Of a stretch of 23,471 bases of DNA, positions 1-6,720 are shown piece by piece; position 1 is the stretch's first letter, and each line of letters opens with the position of its first letter. The stretch comes from a virus. Below the pieces are notes generated by a model. That model saw only the letters and a program-made list of their open reading frames with translations, was not told the DNA's origin and ran no database searches. The DNA lies in IMG/VR virus record IMGVR_UViG_3300021141_000059, positions 1-23,471 of that record. One strand, written 5' to 3'. The position numbers and the translations under genes were made by a program.

Positions 1-16
1 TAATACTTTAAATTTT

Positions 17-391
17 ATGGTTGCACCAATTTTAACAGTTTCCAGTTTAATCTTAACTGGAGTATTTATTTACCTTTATAAGAAGGAAGTAAATAAGAAA
101 AAGGATATTGAAGCGAAGTACCAAGCTACGGAGAAGTTTGCGGAAGAAGCTGGGTCAAGTATCCTTAAACTACAAGAAGAAAAGAAAAAACTTCTTAATC
201 AACTAGCTACGTCCGCTACTCAAACTAATGACTTGAGAAGTGCGTTAACTTTAGCTGAGTCACGTAACAAGATCAATACGATCGCTAAGACAGCTGAAAA
301 AGCAGTAGAAGCTCGTGTTGTATTGCAAGGTGAAGAAAAACCGAAAGCACGTAGAGGTCGTCGTAAAAAACCTGCTACAACTAAAGATTAA
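17..391 (+). CDS. Small membrane-anchored coiled-coil protein, unknown function
   Basis: A 124-residue protein with three visible parts. Residues about 3-21 form one hydrophobic segment (likely transmembrane anchor or uncleaved signal anchor). Residues about 22-100 are highly charged and Lys/Glu/Ala/Gln-rich with no proline, as expected of a coiled coil. Residues about 108-118 are a strongly basic tail (KARRGRRKK). The topology suggests a protein held in the inner membrane with a cytoplasmic helical rod, and the tail could bind nucleic acid or acidic lipid; that is inference. The family is not recognised. The ATG at 17 follows a TAA at 1-3 that may end an upstream gene, and there is no Shine-Dalgarno sequence. 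The next gene starts 4 bases after the stop. It is too long and has the wrong composition for a typical holin, and no lipobox is present, so a spanin role is unsupported. Confidence 0.75.
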   Translation: MVAPILTVSSLILTGVFIYLYKKEVNKKKDIEAKYQATEKFAEEAGSSILKLQEEKKKLLNQLATSATQTNDLRSALTLAESRNKINTIAKTAEKAVEARVVLQGEEKPKARRGRRKKPATTKD

Positions 392-395
392 TAAA

Positions 396-821
396 ATGAA
401 CTGCTACAAACATCTAGTACAATCTAAGTTTTTAGCAAATGCATCAAAGGAGCTTGCTCGCGCGCGTAAAGTATTGCACGACGGGGAAGCTCCTCTTTTT
501 GAAACCACTCTACACTACAACAAGCTAGATAGAAAGTACGTCTACGACTGTTATGTAGAAGATTACATGCTACTAGCAGAGATCGAGCATCAATTTGATC
601 CTACAGTAGATTATAAGAATATTGTATTTTATATGGAAGAGGACTATCTTCTTTTTGTATACAGCAGATCAAGAAATCTTTTAAAAGAAGCTGTAATGTA
701 TTCCTACAATGTACATGGAGACATTCCAATTCACAAATCAAGACACACCATTAATGGTAAGGTGTGGTTTACTGCATTAATAGATACAAGAATGCCTTTC
801 CAGGTAAGCTCTCCAAATTAA
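396..821 (+). CDS. Conserved-looking hypothetical protein, 141 aa
   Basis: A soluble-looking 141-residue protein that I do not recognise. The reading frame stays open upstream to an ATG at 315, but that start would overlap the previous gene by 77 bases. The ATG at 396, just after the TAA at 389-391, is the better start and gives the N-terminus MNCYKHLVQSKF. The first third is a basic helix (KELARARKVLHD). The middle is rich in Tyr, Asp and Glu (DYMLLAEIEHQFD, FYMEEDYLLFVYSR), resembling alternating strands and helices. No catalytic motif, cysteine pair or membrane segment is evident. It lies in a same-strand run of small genes that includes an HD hydrolase and a late sigma factor, so a regulatory or nucleotide-related role is possible but unsupported. 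Confidence 0.7.
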   Translation: MNCYKHLVQSKFLANASKELARARKVLHDGEAPLFETTLHYNKLDRKYVYDCYVEDYMLLAEIEHQFDPTVDYKNIVFYMEEDYLLFVYSRSRNLLKEAVMYSYNVHGDIPIHKSRHTINGKVWFTALIDTRMPFQVSSPN

Positions 822-859
822 GTTGCAATTTTAAGATTTTATTACTATAGTTACCTTAT

Positions 860-1312
860 ATGGCAACAAAAGTAAAACCTTATACTCGAACACAGAGTAA
901 GACCCTTGAATGTAAAGTTTGTGGTACTGATGTACATAACTGCAGTCCAACTGCAAATGCTGTTACTTGCTTTCAGTGCGTTATGGAACTATACTGGCAT
1001 CCTGAAGATGCTCCTAAAAGGAAGACAGTGGGATATCCAAAAGGATGGAGATTCATGAAAGAGTTTATACATGAGAGTGGTGTAGTATACTTTAAAGGAG
1101 TAGAACAACCTGAATTAAAAGGTACACTACCTCCAACTCCTATTGCAGTAAAAGAACCTAAAGTTAAAAAGAGCAAAGCACAACGTGAAGCAGAAAAACA
1201 AGAGGCTTCAGTTAATGTAGTTAAGCTTAAAAAGGAATTAGCAAAAGAAACGAGAGTGACTTATCGTAAGAAAATAGAGTCTCAAATTAAACAGTTACAA
1301 AAACTAATATAA
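860..1312 (+). CDS. Four-cysteine zinc-ribbon-like protein with a lysine-rich C-terminal helix
   Basis: A 150-residue protein. Two CxxC knuckles, C18-x2-C21 and C37-x2-C40, are spaced as in a treble-clef or zinc-ribbon finger, so structural zinc binding is likely. An extra Cys lies at 28. Residues 50-92 form a compact Trp/Gly/Phe-containing segment (GYPKGWRFMKEF, FKGVEQPELKGTLPPTP). From about residue 95 to the end the chain is Lys/Glu/Gln-rich and predicted helical, probably a coiled coil. Small zinc-ribbon proteins in phages often bind nucleic acid or modify host RNA polymerase; that role here is inference. The gene follows a 38-base AT-rich gap (822-859), has no Shine-Dalgarno sequence, and ends 3 bases before the HD-domain gene, so the two are probably co-transcribed. 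Confidence 0.75.
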   Translation: MATKVKPYTRTQSKTLECKVCGTDVHNCSPTANAVTCFQCVMELYWHPEDAPKRKTVGYPKGWRFMKEFIHESGVVYFKGVEQPELKGTLPPTPIAVKEPKVKKSKAQREAEKQEASVNVVKLKKELAKETRVTYRKKIESQIKQLQKLI

Positions 1313-1315
1313 GAT

Positions 1316-2083
1316 ATGAATCTTACAGCAGAACAGTTACAAGAGAATTTTGATAAGCTTATCAGCTATATTGATAAGCATTTCGAAGGTGAAAGAAAAG
1401 AGCAATTGCTTAAACTTTATAACGATCACGAAGAGCGTTTATTATTGATGCCAGCAAGTGGTAATATTAACTATCACAATTGCTTCCCAGGAGGTTATGT
1501 AGATCACGTTATTAGAGTTATTGATATGTCAATTGCTGTGAATACTATGTGGGAAGCTTATGGAGCAAATATGAATCATACAGTAGAAGAGCTCGTGTTT
1601 GCAGCCCTTAATCATGATTTAGGTAAGATTGGTACAGAAGCTTCTGAGCAATATATACCTAACCCGTCAGACTGGCATAGAAAGAACCAAGGTAAGATAT
1701 ATACCAACAATCCAGCAAATTCATTCATGACAGTTCCTGATAGAAGTTTAAAGCTTTTAGCTGATAGAGGTATCAAGGTTTCAGAGAATGAATGGTTTGG
1801 TATTAAGCTGCATGATGGTATGTATGAGGAAGCTAATAAGCCTTACTACGTAAATTACAATCCAGAGAGTGCTTTACGAACCAACTTACCTTACATTTTA
1901 CACCAAGCTGATATGATGGCTTCAAAGGTAGAAAAAGACTTAATGGCAAAACAACCTCAAGCAGAAAGCTTTGCACCTAAGACATCTATTAAACCTGCAA
2001 AGAAAGGTATGTCAATTCCTGAGAACTTATCTCAACAAGAGAAGGATGATTTATTAAACGTGTTTGGAAAACTTTTTGACTAA
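1316..2083 (+). CDS. HD-domain metal-dependent phosphohydrolase
   Basis: A 255-residue protein with the signature of the HD superfamily, metal-dependent phosphomonoesterases and phosphodiesterases acting on nucleotides. The ligand pattern is visible in order: H64 (in YVDH), the H100-D101 doublet (ALNHDLGKIG), H166 (KLHD), and H196 with D199 (LHQAD). This resembles HD enzymes with a one- or two-metal site. The C-terminal 45 residues (from about 210) are Lys/Pro-rich and then helical, and look like a separate tail. The substrate cannot be read from the sequence; nucleotide salvage, dNTP hydrolysis or cleavage of a signalling nucleotide are all possible. The stop overlaps the next start (TAATG at 2081-2085), so translation is likely coupled. 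It sits two genes before a late sigma factor. Confidence 0.85.
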   Translation: MNLTAEQLQENFDKLISYIDKHFEGERKEQLLKLYNDHEERLLLMPASGNINYHNCFPGGYVDHVIRVIDMSIAVNTMWEAYGANMNHTVEELVFAALNHDLGKIGTEASEQYIPNPSDWHRKNQGKIYTNNPANSFMTVPDRSLKLLADRGIKVSENEWFGIKLHDGMYEEANKPYYVNYNPESALRTNLPYILHQADMMASKVEKDLMAKQPQAESFAPKTSIKPAKKGMSIPENLSQQEKDDLLNVFGKLFD

Positions 2084-2397
2084 TGGTGGCAGTAATTATT
2101 ATACTAAGTCTCGTAATTGTGTTGCTAGGTTATCTAGTGTATGCAAACTGGAAAAAAGCAGAACGAGCTGCAGAGTATTGTGAAACGTATGTTCGGTTTA
2201 TTTCTGTTTTGTTTATGAGATTTACGCAAACGCGTGAGAGATTAGAGGAGGTGGATCGTTTAGGAGCATTTAAGGCAGACGACGAAGTAGGATTTATTTT
2301 CAAAGATATCGATGAGTCAATCGATGATTTATACCAATTTATAACAAAATATGTCAACACAGCAGAAGATCAAGAAGACGAGAAAACCAAAGACTAA
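2083..2397 (+). CDS. Small N-terminally anchored membrane protein, unknown function
   Basis: A 104-residue protein. Residues 2-20 are almost entirely Val/Ile/Leu (MVAVIIILSLVIVLLGYLVY) and form a clear membrane anchor. Beyond that lies a charged, mostly helical domain and a very acidic tail (NTAEDQEDEKTKD). The short N-terminus followed by Lys/Arg suggests the soluble part is cytoplasmic. It resembles the gene at 17-391 in layout (MVA start, single N-terminal anchor, helical remainder), but the tails have opposite charge and I see no convincing sequence identity. The start overlaps the stop of the HD-domain gene by one base. The last 47 bases are overlapped by the next gene in another frame. 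The family is not recognised. Confidence 0.72.
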   Translation: MVAVIIILSLVIVLLGYLVYANWKKAERAAEYCETYVRFISVLFMRFTQTRERLEEVDRLGAFKADDEVGFIFKDIDESIDDLYQFITKYVNTAEDQEDEKTKD

Positions 2398-3082
2398 GAG
2401 ATTATACTTTGGACCAGAGGTTGATTTAGAGATTATAAAATACAACGAAACTGAAGACACCTTTGAGAGAAGTAGAATATACCAAAAGGGTATTCAACCA
2501 GCATTTGAGAAGTTAGTAGAAAACATTATTCACACGTTCAAGTTTTACTATACTGGAGATCAATCAATGCAGCAAATGCAGCATGAAGTTGTAAGTTTCC
2601 TAGTAGAGAAGCTACCTAGATTTAAGCAAGCAAATGGAAAGGCTTTTAGTTACTTTAGTATTGTAGCTAAAAACTTTTGTATTTTAAAAAATAAAAACAA
2701 CTACAAAAAGCTTCTAAGCCACGATCGTTTAGATATTGGAAGTGACTTAGTAATGGGTACAACCTACCTTGAAGATCAAGAACGTGAGTTGCAGTTAAAA
2801 ACTTTTATCGATAAGTATGTTGAGTACTGGGATGAAAAGATAGAGGATGCATTCTCAAAGCAAGGTGATAAGGTTTTAGCTTATGCAATATTGCATTTGT
2901 TTAAAACAAGAGCTACAATAGAGTTGTTCAATAAAAAAGCTTTATACATTTATGTAAGAGAAATGTCTGACGCAAATACTCAACAAATTACGAGAATGGT
3001 AAAGTTTTTAAAAGACAAGTATAGAATAATGTATAACGATTATTTGCAACTTGGCTACTTACCCAAAGATAAGTCTTATTAA
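2351..3082 (+). CDS. T4 gp55-like RNA polymerase sigma factor for late transcription (probable)
   Basis: A 243-residue protein with a basic N-terminus (KKTRKPKTKR) and a segment at about residues 40-120 resembling the region-2-like core of T4-type late sigma factors. It has IYQKGIQPAFEKLVENII, then helical HEVVSFLVEKLPRFK, then GKAFSYFSIVAKNF, which is the stretch where gp55 and other sigma-70 relatives bear the 'AYF..i..n' signature that contacts core polymerase and the -10 box. The C-terminal half (about 170-235) is helical and basic. In T4 such a protein replaces sigma-70 and reads only an 8-bp TATAAATA box. Three related boxes occur in this window before gene starts. The start overlaps the preceding gene by 47 bases; the next in-frame Met is about 70 codons in and would remove conserved sequence. 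The assignment rests on recalled family patterns, not a search. Confidence 0.7.
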   Translation: MSTQQKIKKTRKPKTKRLYFGPEVDLEIIKYNETEDTFERSRIYQKGIQPAFEKLVENIIHTFKFYYTGDQSMQQMQHEVVSFLVEKLPRFKQANGKAFSYFSIVAKNFCILKNKNNYKKLLSHDRLDIGSDLVMGTTYLEDQERELQLKTFIDKYVEYWDEKIEDAFSKQGDKVLAYAILHLFKTRATIELFNKKALYIYVREMSDANTQQITRMVKFLKDKYRIMYNDYLQLGYLPKDKSY

Positions 3083-3327
3083 TGTTAATAGCAGTAAACA
3101 AAGAGGAGTTGGAAGCCTTCATCGAATCCCAGATAAGTTGTTGGGAGGAAGTAGGTGGAGGTGCTAACTATGAAGCGTATGAGTTTAATCCTAGAGAGGT
3201 CGATAAGCAGCAGCTTGTCGACTTAGGTTTTTATGAGAATCGTGACTCTTGGATAGCGGGAGTGCAAATAAAAAAACTTCAAGAATACCTAGTCGAAATA
3301 AAGAATACATCGGGAATTAGGATTTAG
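3082..3327 (+). CDS. Hypothetical protein, 81 aa
   Basis: A small acidic protein starting within the stop of the sigma-factor gene (TAATG, 3080-3084), so it is probably translated by coupling. The sequence begins MLIAVNKEELEAFIE and has a mixed alpha/beta appearance (EELEAFIESQISCWEE, KQQLVDLGFYENRDSW, VQIKKLQEYLVEIK). There are no membrane segments, zinc ligands or catalytic motifs. It is the last gene before a 41-base gap carrying a promoter-like box, so it probably ends this transcription block. I do not recognise the family. Adjacency to a late sigma factor makes a co-activator or anti-sigma role conceivable, but nothing in the sequence shows it. Confidence 0.65.
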   Translation: MLIAVNKEELEAFIESQISCWEEVGGGANYEAYEFNPREVDKQQLVDLGFYENRDSWIAGVQIKKLQEYLVEIKNTSGIRI

Positions 3328-3346
3328 TACTATTTTTGTTCACTGC

Positions 3347-3359
3347 TATTTATATAAAA
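3347..3359 (+). promoter_or_regulatory. Candidate late promoter box (TATTTATATAAAA), first copy
   Basis: The gap 3328-3368 carries TATTTATA (3347-3354) followed by TAAAA. The box ends 14 bases before the ATG at 3369. TATTTATA matches the T4 late box TATAAATA at six of eight positions and is its exact reverse complement. Two other intergenic gaps carry the same element at similar spacing (11404 and 21109). If it acts as a -10 element on the + strand, the leader would be only a few bases long, in keeping with the missing Shine-Dalgarno sequence. Confidence 0.5.
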
Positions 3360-3368
3360 GTAAAACAA

Positions 3369-3710
3369 ATGGACAAGGATAGTTTATTGTTTGGAGACAA
3401 AACATTCTCAGATTTATTGCAGGATGTATATACCAACACAAAAAAGAAAGAAACACAAATTAACGGATTGATTGATCAGCTTAAACCAATGATCAAGAGT
3501 ATGACAGATGCTTCGGTCATGGTACCGTTAGTGAAGGAATACTTAGAAGTTTCTGTAAAGAACGACGACAATCTAGTTAAGTTGACTGCAATTATTCAAA
3601 GGTTGCTGATCAGCACATCCAAGACTCCTACAGATGGAGAGTTTGGTTTATCTGAAGCAGAGCGCTCTCAATTGATGTCAGAAGCTCAAGAAATAATTGA
3701 TAAGGGATAA
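3369..3710 (+). CDS. Hypothetical helical protein, 113 aa, first gene of the spike/hub unit
   Basis: A 113-residue protein starting MDKDSLLFGDKTFSDLL. The open frame extends upstream to a TTG at 3336, but that would place the promoter-like box inside the coding region. The ATG at 3369, 14 bases after the TATTTATA box, is therefore chosen. The protein is almost all helical and of mixed charge (YTNTKKKETQINGLIDQLK, VPLVKEYLEVSVKNDDNLVKL, EAERSQLMSEAQEIID), with no cysteine and no membrane segment. It immediately precedes the hub/spike genes (2 bases to the next ATG), which suggests a small structural, chaperone or assembly protein. Its length is close to the T4 late co-activator gp33, but I see no sequence basis for that name. 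Confidence 0.72.
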   Translation: MDKDSLLFGDKTFSDLLQDVYTNTKKKETQINGLIDQLKPMIKSMTDASVMVPLVKEYLEVSVKNDDNLVKLTAIIQRLLISTSKTPTDGEFGLSEAERSQLMSEAQEIIDKG

Positions 3711-3712
3711 GT

Positions 3713-4753
3713 ATGGGAATGTTTGATTTACTTCAAGGTCCGTATAGTCAGAATCCAGTCACAGCTGGTATTCAGAAACAGCGCATTGTTCCGGCTCACG
3801 TGTTGGAAGTCTGCATTGATAAAGATTCTCCTTTGTATGAGAATCCTGCCGACATTGGAAAAATCAAATACAGAGATGTAGGAAACTTAACTCCGTTTCG
3901 AACCAAAGTAGAAGACGAGGTAATTGCAGTTGCGTGGCCGATGGATAGATCAATGGGTCGTTACCCATTACCAGGTGAGCAGGTTATTATATTCGAAGCC
4001 TTTGGCGATGTCTTACTTCCAAATGCAACAACTTTACAGCGAATAGCTTTTTACGCTTTCAATGTTAATACTAACCATATTATAACTTCCAACCAGACTC
4101 CTTTCATTTTATCAAACAGTGGTAATGTGTCTAAGAAGCCAGTCAGTAGTGTAGTTGCTTCTAAGAGGTTTGTAAATAAACTTAAAGAACCTAAGGAGTT
4201 TAGAGATGGTGGTGATGTAAAAATATATCCACAAGTACAACCTTTTGAGGGAGATTTTATATTGCAAGGTCGCTTTGGTAACAGTATACGATTGGGATCT
4301 TCTGCAAATAAAGTAGAAGGTAAGAGGGATAAAGGAAGCGAAGCATTGCCATGGAAGAGCTACGGTAATCCAGGTGATCCAATTATGATATTGAGAGTCA
4401 ATAGCGAATATGTGACTGATCCAGAGGATATGTATGTTGTGGAGGATCCTAGCAAGGATGAAGGATCGATATACCTATGTTCTACTCAAAATATAGAATT
4501 AAAATTACAGATACCTAAGAGAATGAAAACTTGGGAAGAGACTTATTTAGTATCACCAAGCTCAGACAAGAAGGAAGATCAAATAAAATCTACTAGCAAA
4601 CTTTACGAAGAAATGTACTCTAAAGTTGTTGAAATGGACAAGGATGTGCATCAGCAGTTAGCTCCACACGGAGACGATCCTACAGATAGATCAAATGCAG
4701 CAACACAAGGCGTTCAAGATGAAGGTCCAATAGAAGAAGATAATTTACAATAG
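3713..4753 (+). CDS. Baseplate hub/spike protein with OB-fold-like N-terminal domain
   Basis: A 346-residue probable virion protein. Residues about 25-120 look like the OB-fold found at the base of tail spikes (T4 gp5 N-terminus, P2 gpV): a strand-rich stretch with VPAHVLEVCID, then the loop GRYPLPGEQVIIFEAFGD typical of the barrel that contacts the hub. A second beta-rich block at about 171-270 contains QPFEGDFILQGRFGNSIRLG and PGDPIMILRV, a pattern I associate with structural proteins of marine T4-like phages. The C-terminal 75 residues are Lys/Glu/Asp-rich and probably flexible. It probably forms the trimeric collar between hub and spike. The next two genes encode a muramidase and a beta-helix protein, giving the domain order of T4 gp5 as separate genes. 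The upstream AAGGGA is the nearest thing to a Shine-Dalgarno sequence in this region. Confidence 0.72.
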   Translation: MGMFDLLQGPYSQNPVTAGIQKQRIVPAHVLEVCIDKDSPLYENPADIGKIKYRDVGNLTPFRTKVEDEVIAVAWPMDRSMGRYPLPGEQVIIFEAFGDVLLPNATTLQRIAFYAFNVNTNHIITSNQTPFILSNSGNVSKKPVSSVVASKRFVNKLKEPKEFRDGGDVKIYPQVQPFEGDFILQGRFGNSIRLGSSANKVEGKRDKGSEALPWKSYGNPGDPIMILRVNSEYVTDPEDMYVVEDPSKDEGSIYLCSTQNIELKLQIPKRMKTWEETYLVSPSSDKKEDQIKSTSKLYEEMYSKVVEMDKDVHQQLAPHGDDPTDRSNAATQGVQDEGPIEEDNLQ

Positions 4754-4757
4754 CAAT

Positions 4758-5726
4758 ATGGCATACACAACACCACCAATAATACAAAGTGGTTTCCAGC
4801 AGAAGTGTCAGGAGATTACGAATCTTATTGATCAAAATTACGAAAAGATTGTAAAGAGTTTTGTTGAAGGAGCAATAAGAGATGCTGGTATCGAACCCAG
4901 AATAAGAATAAGTACTTTGATGCAGTTAGCACAAAACTTTCTAATACCACAAGTTCAAAAGTTTGAAGGAGGTTGGGTAGATCATCCTAGTGACTCTGGA
5001 GGTCCCACTATGCGTGGTGTAATCTCTTCTACCTTCCAAGGTAATTATAATAAGATTTTTATTAATGCAACAAAGCGTGCTGGGTTGGATAATATTGCAA
5101 TAAAGGCGCAAGCATTGGCAGATCAGTTTCCAAACGTAAATAGTGGAGATCGTAGAGGTGAGCATGTTAAAGGTGCACTGTATACTTTCAATTCTAGTCA
5201 CAAAGTTTCCTCCTTATTTATATGGAGCTTTTTATGTTCATCAGCAAATGGCTATCCAATAGCTGTAATGGCTGAGGATGCATGGTTGGGATATATCCAG
5301 TTCGAGACTTGTTGGGGTGGAGGTTCTGGAGCTGCATTTGGTCCAGATAAAGCATCTTATGATGGTGTTGCAAAAAAGAGTTATGGAAGAACTCGTATGG
5401 GAACTGAAGGATGGGTGAAGTGGATATCTGAGGATCTAGGTCCTAGTAAGTTGCCACAATTCACAGTTGAATGCTTTGGTTCTAAGATTGGATTCTATGA
5501 TAGAATAAGTCGCCCAGGTTCTAAGAATAATGTTTTTAGAAAGGGTTGGTTTAATCGACTAATAAATAATCCAACATCGGATTTAAAAATGTGTATCATA
5601 ATTAATGAGATCTTTAATAAGAACTCTACTGGCATGTTTAAGTTTGATGACAAGGAGGTAGAGTTTTTAACTCAAAAGGCAAAGATATATGAATCGCTAA
5701 AAATAAACTATCCTACTGGAGGTTAA
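4758..5726 (+). CDS. Tail-associated muramidase, GH108-like
   Basis: A 322-residue predicted peptidoglycan hydrolase. Residues 67-88 carry the signature of glycoside hydrolase family 108 (N-acetylmuramidase): KFEGGWVDHPSDSGGPTMRG, with E70 of the EGG triplet as probable catalytic acid. The family's C-terminal hallmark also appears late, FRKGWFNRL at about residues 260-268, plus a middle segment AEDAWLGYIQFETCWGGGSGAAFG that fits the substrate-cleft helix. GH108 enzymes are usually under 200 residues. Here about 65 extra residues precede the catalytic Glu and there is extra sequence between the motifs. There is no signal peptide, so it is probably carried on the virion rather than exported as an endolysin. 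It starts 4 bases after the hub/spike gene. It likely cuts the host wall locally during infection, like the lysozyme domain of T4 gp5. Confidence 0.82.
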   Translation: MAYTTPPIIQSGFQQKCQEITNLIDQNYEKIVKSFVEGAIRDAGIEPRIRISTLMQLAQNFLIPQVQKFEGGWVDHPSDSGGPTMRGVISSTFQGNYNKIFINATKRAGLDNIAIKAQALADQFPNVNSGDRRGEHVKGALYTFNSSHKVSSLFIWSFLCSSANGYPIAVMAEDAWLGYIQFETCWGGGSGAAFGPDKASYDGVAKKSYGRTRMGTEGWVKWISEDLGPSKLPQFTVECFGSKIGFYDRISRPGSKNNVFRKGWFNRLINNPTSDLKMCIIINEIFNKNSTGMFKFDDKEVEFLTQKAKIYESLKINYPTGG

Positions 5727-5735
5727 AATAAAAGT

Positions 5736-6719
5736 ATGCCACAATTATCGTATTCAGAGATACTTGAGAAAGTAAAGTCAGAAGGAGGCTTAGAGGCCGC
5801 TCTCAAAGGAACTTCAGCAGCCGGAAGTGGGTTTGGTGGAGAAGGTGAGGGTGGTGCTAGTGGTGGATTTAATCCTCAAGATCTAGTAGGAAGAAGTATT
5901 GAAATAGAAGTACAGCAGCTCCCAATTATTGACTATCCAATGGAAGATCTTTCTTACTCGCAAGAGGTAAGTAAGAAACCAGGTGGTGGTGCGGAGGCTG
6001 TAAAAAAGATTTTATCTATAAAAGGTGGAGGTGATGGAGGTTTATTTGTAAACAACTTCACTAAAACAACTGGGCAAGTTATTATCAACAGTAGTCGTGT
6101 TTTAATAAACGCTGACAAAGACTACTTAATGTTGTTTGGAAAAAACGTAGCAATAGCTTCTACTGGTCCCGTGAACATAGATAGTAGCGATTCGGTTACA
6201 TTATTTGGTGAAAGAGGTTTATTTTTAGGAGTTCCTAATAAAGGGGAGTCTTATGATCCTAATGTACCAAAACCACCAACGGCAAAATCTGATCCTATTC
6301 CAAACCAAGCTTACGAGCCGTTAGTGTTGGGTTCGAAGTTGGCAGAGCTTTTGGATGATATGTTAGTGATTTTAAAAAATGCTAATATAATTACTCCAAT
6401 TGGAAAGGCTTACTTTCTTGAGGATACACAATATGAGTTGGCATGCTTACAGTCACGTATTCCAGAATTACTAAGTACATATGCTTACGTAGATGGAGTA
6501 AGTCATCAGCAAACAATTAAACCAGCACCTACAGCTCCAGAAAAAGTTACTCCATATCCAACTAAATTGGTAGGTACTATAACAGCACTTGGAGATTCTG
6601 TAGTAGATTCAAACGTAACAAACAATCCACCACCAACGAATCCAATTTCATCACCTTTGAAAGATGTACCAGGATTCTACGATTCAGTGGATAATTTATA
6701 TAATATACCAGGAATATAA
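5736..6719 (+). CDS. Spike protein with short beta-helix segment
   Basis: A 327-residue probable needle/spike protein. After a helical N-terminus (1-27) comes a Gly-rich linker (28-45, GSGFGGEGEGGASGG). The main feature is at about 113-166, with short repeating strands of alternating hydrophobic residues and Asn/Asp/Ser turns: GQVIINSSRVLINADKDYLM, LFGKNVAIASTGPVNIDS, SVTLFGERGLFLGV. This is the appearance of the triple-stranded beta-helix of membrane-piercing spikes (T4 gp5 C-terminal part, VgrG-like needles). A helical block follows at about 190-265 (LVLGSKLAELLDDMLVILKN), then a Pro/Thr/Asn-rich tail. It follows the muramidase by 9 bases and precedes the M15 peptidase gene. No PAAR-type tip gene was seen in the window. 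Confidence 0.65.
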   Translation: MPQLSYSEILEKVKSEGGLEAALKGTSAAGSGFGGEGEGGASGGFNPQDLVGRSIEIEVQQLPIIDYPMEDLSYSQEVSKKPGGGAEAVKKILSIKGGGDGGLFVNNFTKTTGQVIINSSRVLINADKDYLMLFGKNVAIASTGPVNIDSSDSVTLFGERGLFLGVPNKGESYDPNVPKPPTAKSDPIPNQAYEPLVLGSKLAELLDDMLVILKNANIITPIGKAYFLEDTQYELACLQSRIPELLSTYAYVDGVSHQQTIKPAPTAPEKVTPYPTKLVGTITALGDSVVDSNVTNNPPPTNPISSPLKDVPGFYDSVDNLYNIPGI

Positions 6720-6720
6720 T

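Noticed and set aside
315-395. Upstream ATG extension of the 141-aa gene
   Set aside because: It would overlap the preceding gene by 77 bases in another frame, while the ATG at 396 sits 4 bases after that gene's stop.
822-859. Terminator or promoter in the 38-base gap
   Set aside because: No stem-loop with a T-tract and no TATTTATA box is present; it is just AT-rich sequence.
17-2397. Holin or spanin genes among the two small membrane-anchored proteins
   Set aside because: Each has one N-terminal anchor and a long charged helix, with no lipobox, no second membrane segment and no adjacent endolysin, so lysis roles are not supported.
3336-3368. TTG start for the 113-aa gene
   Set aside because: It would place the TATTTATA box inside the coding sequence; the ATG at 3369 is a stronger codon with consistent spacing to the box.
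3369-3710. Possible T4 gp33-like late co-activator
   Set aside because: Only the length (113 versus 112 residues) and the nearby sigma gene suggest it. No motif supports it, and the gene heads the tail unit instead.
5215-5222. A further TATTTATA inside the muramidase gene
   Set aside because: It lies in the middle of a coding region and no plausible gene start follows it in any frame, so it is probably chance in AT-rich sequence.
6695-6706. TTTATATAATAT before the M15 peptidase start
   Set aside because: It is an incomplete match, inside the preceding coding sequence and at a longer spacing (about 20 bases), so it is not counted as a promoter copy.
6664-6720. Earlier ATG for the M15 peptidase gene
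   Set aside because: It overlaps the end of the beta-helix spike gene by 56 bases, and the added residues look like out-of-frame translation. ATG 6721 directly follows the previous stop.
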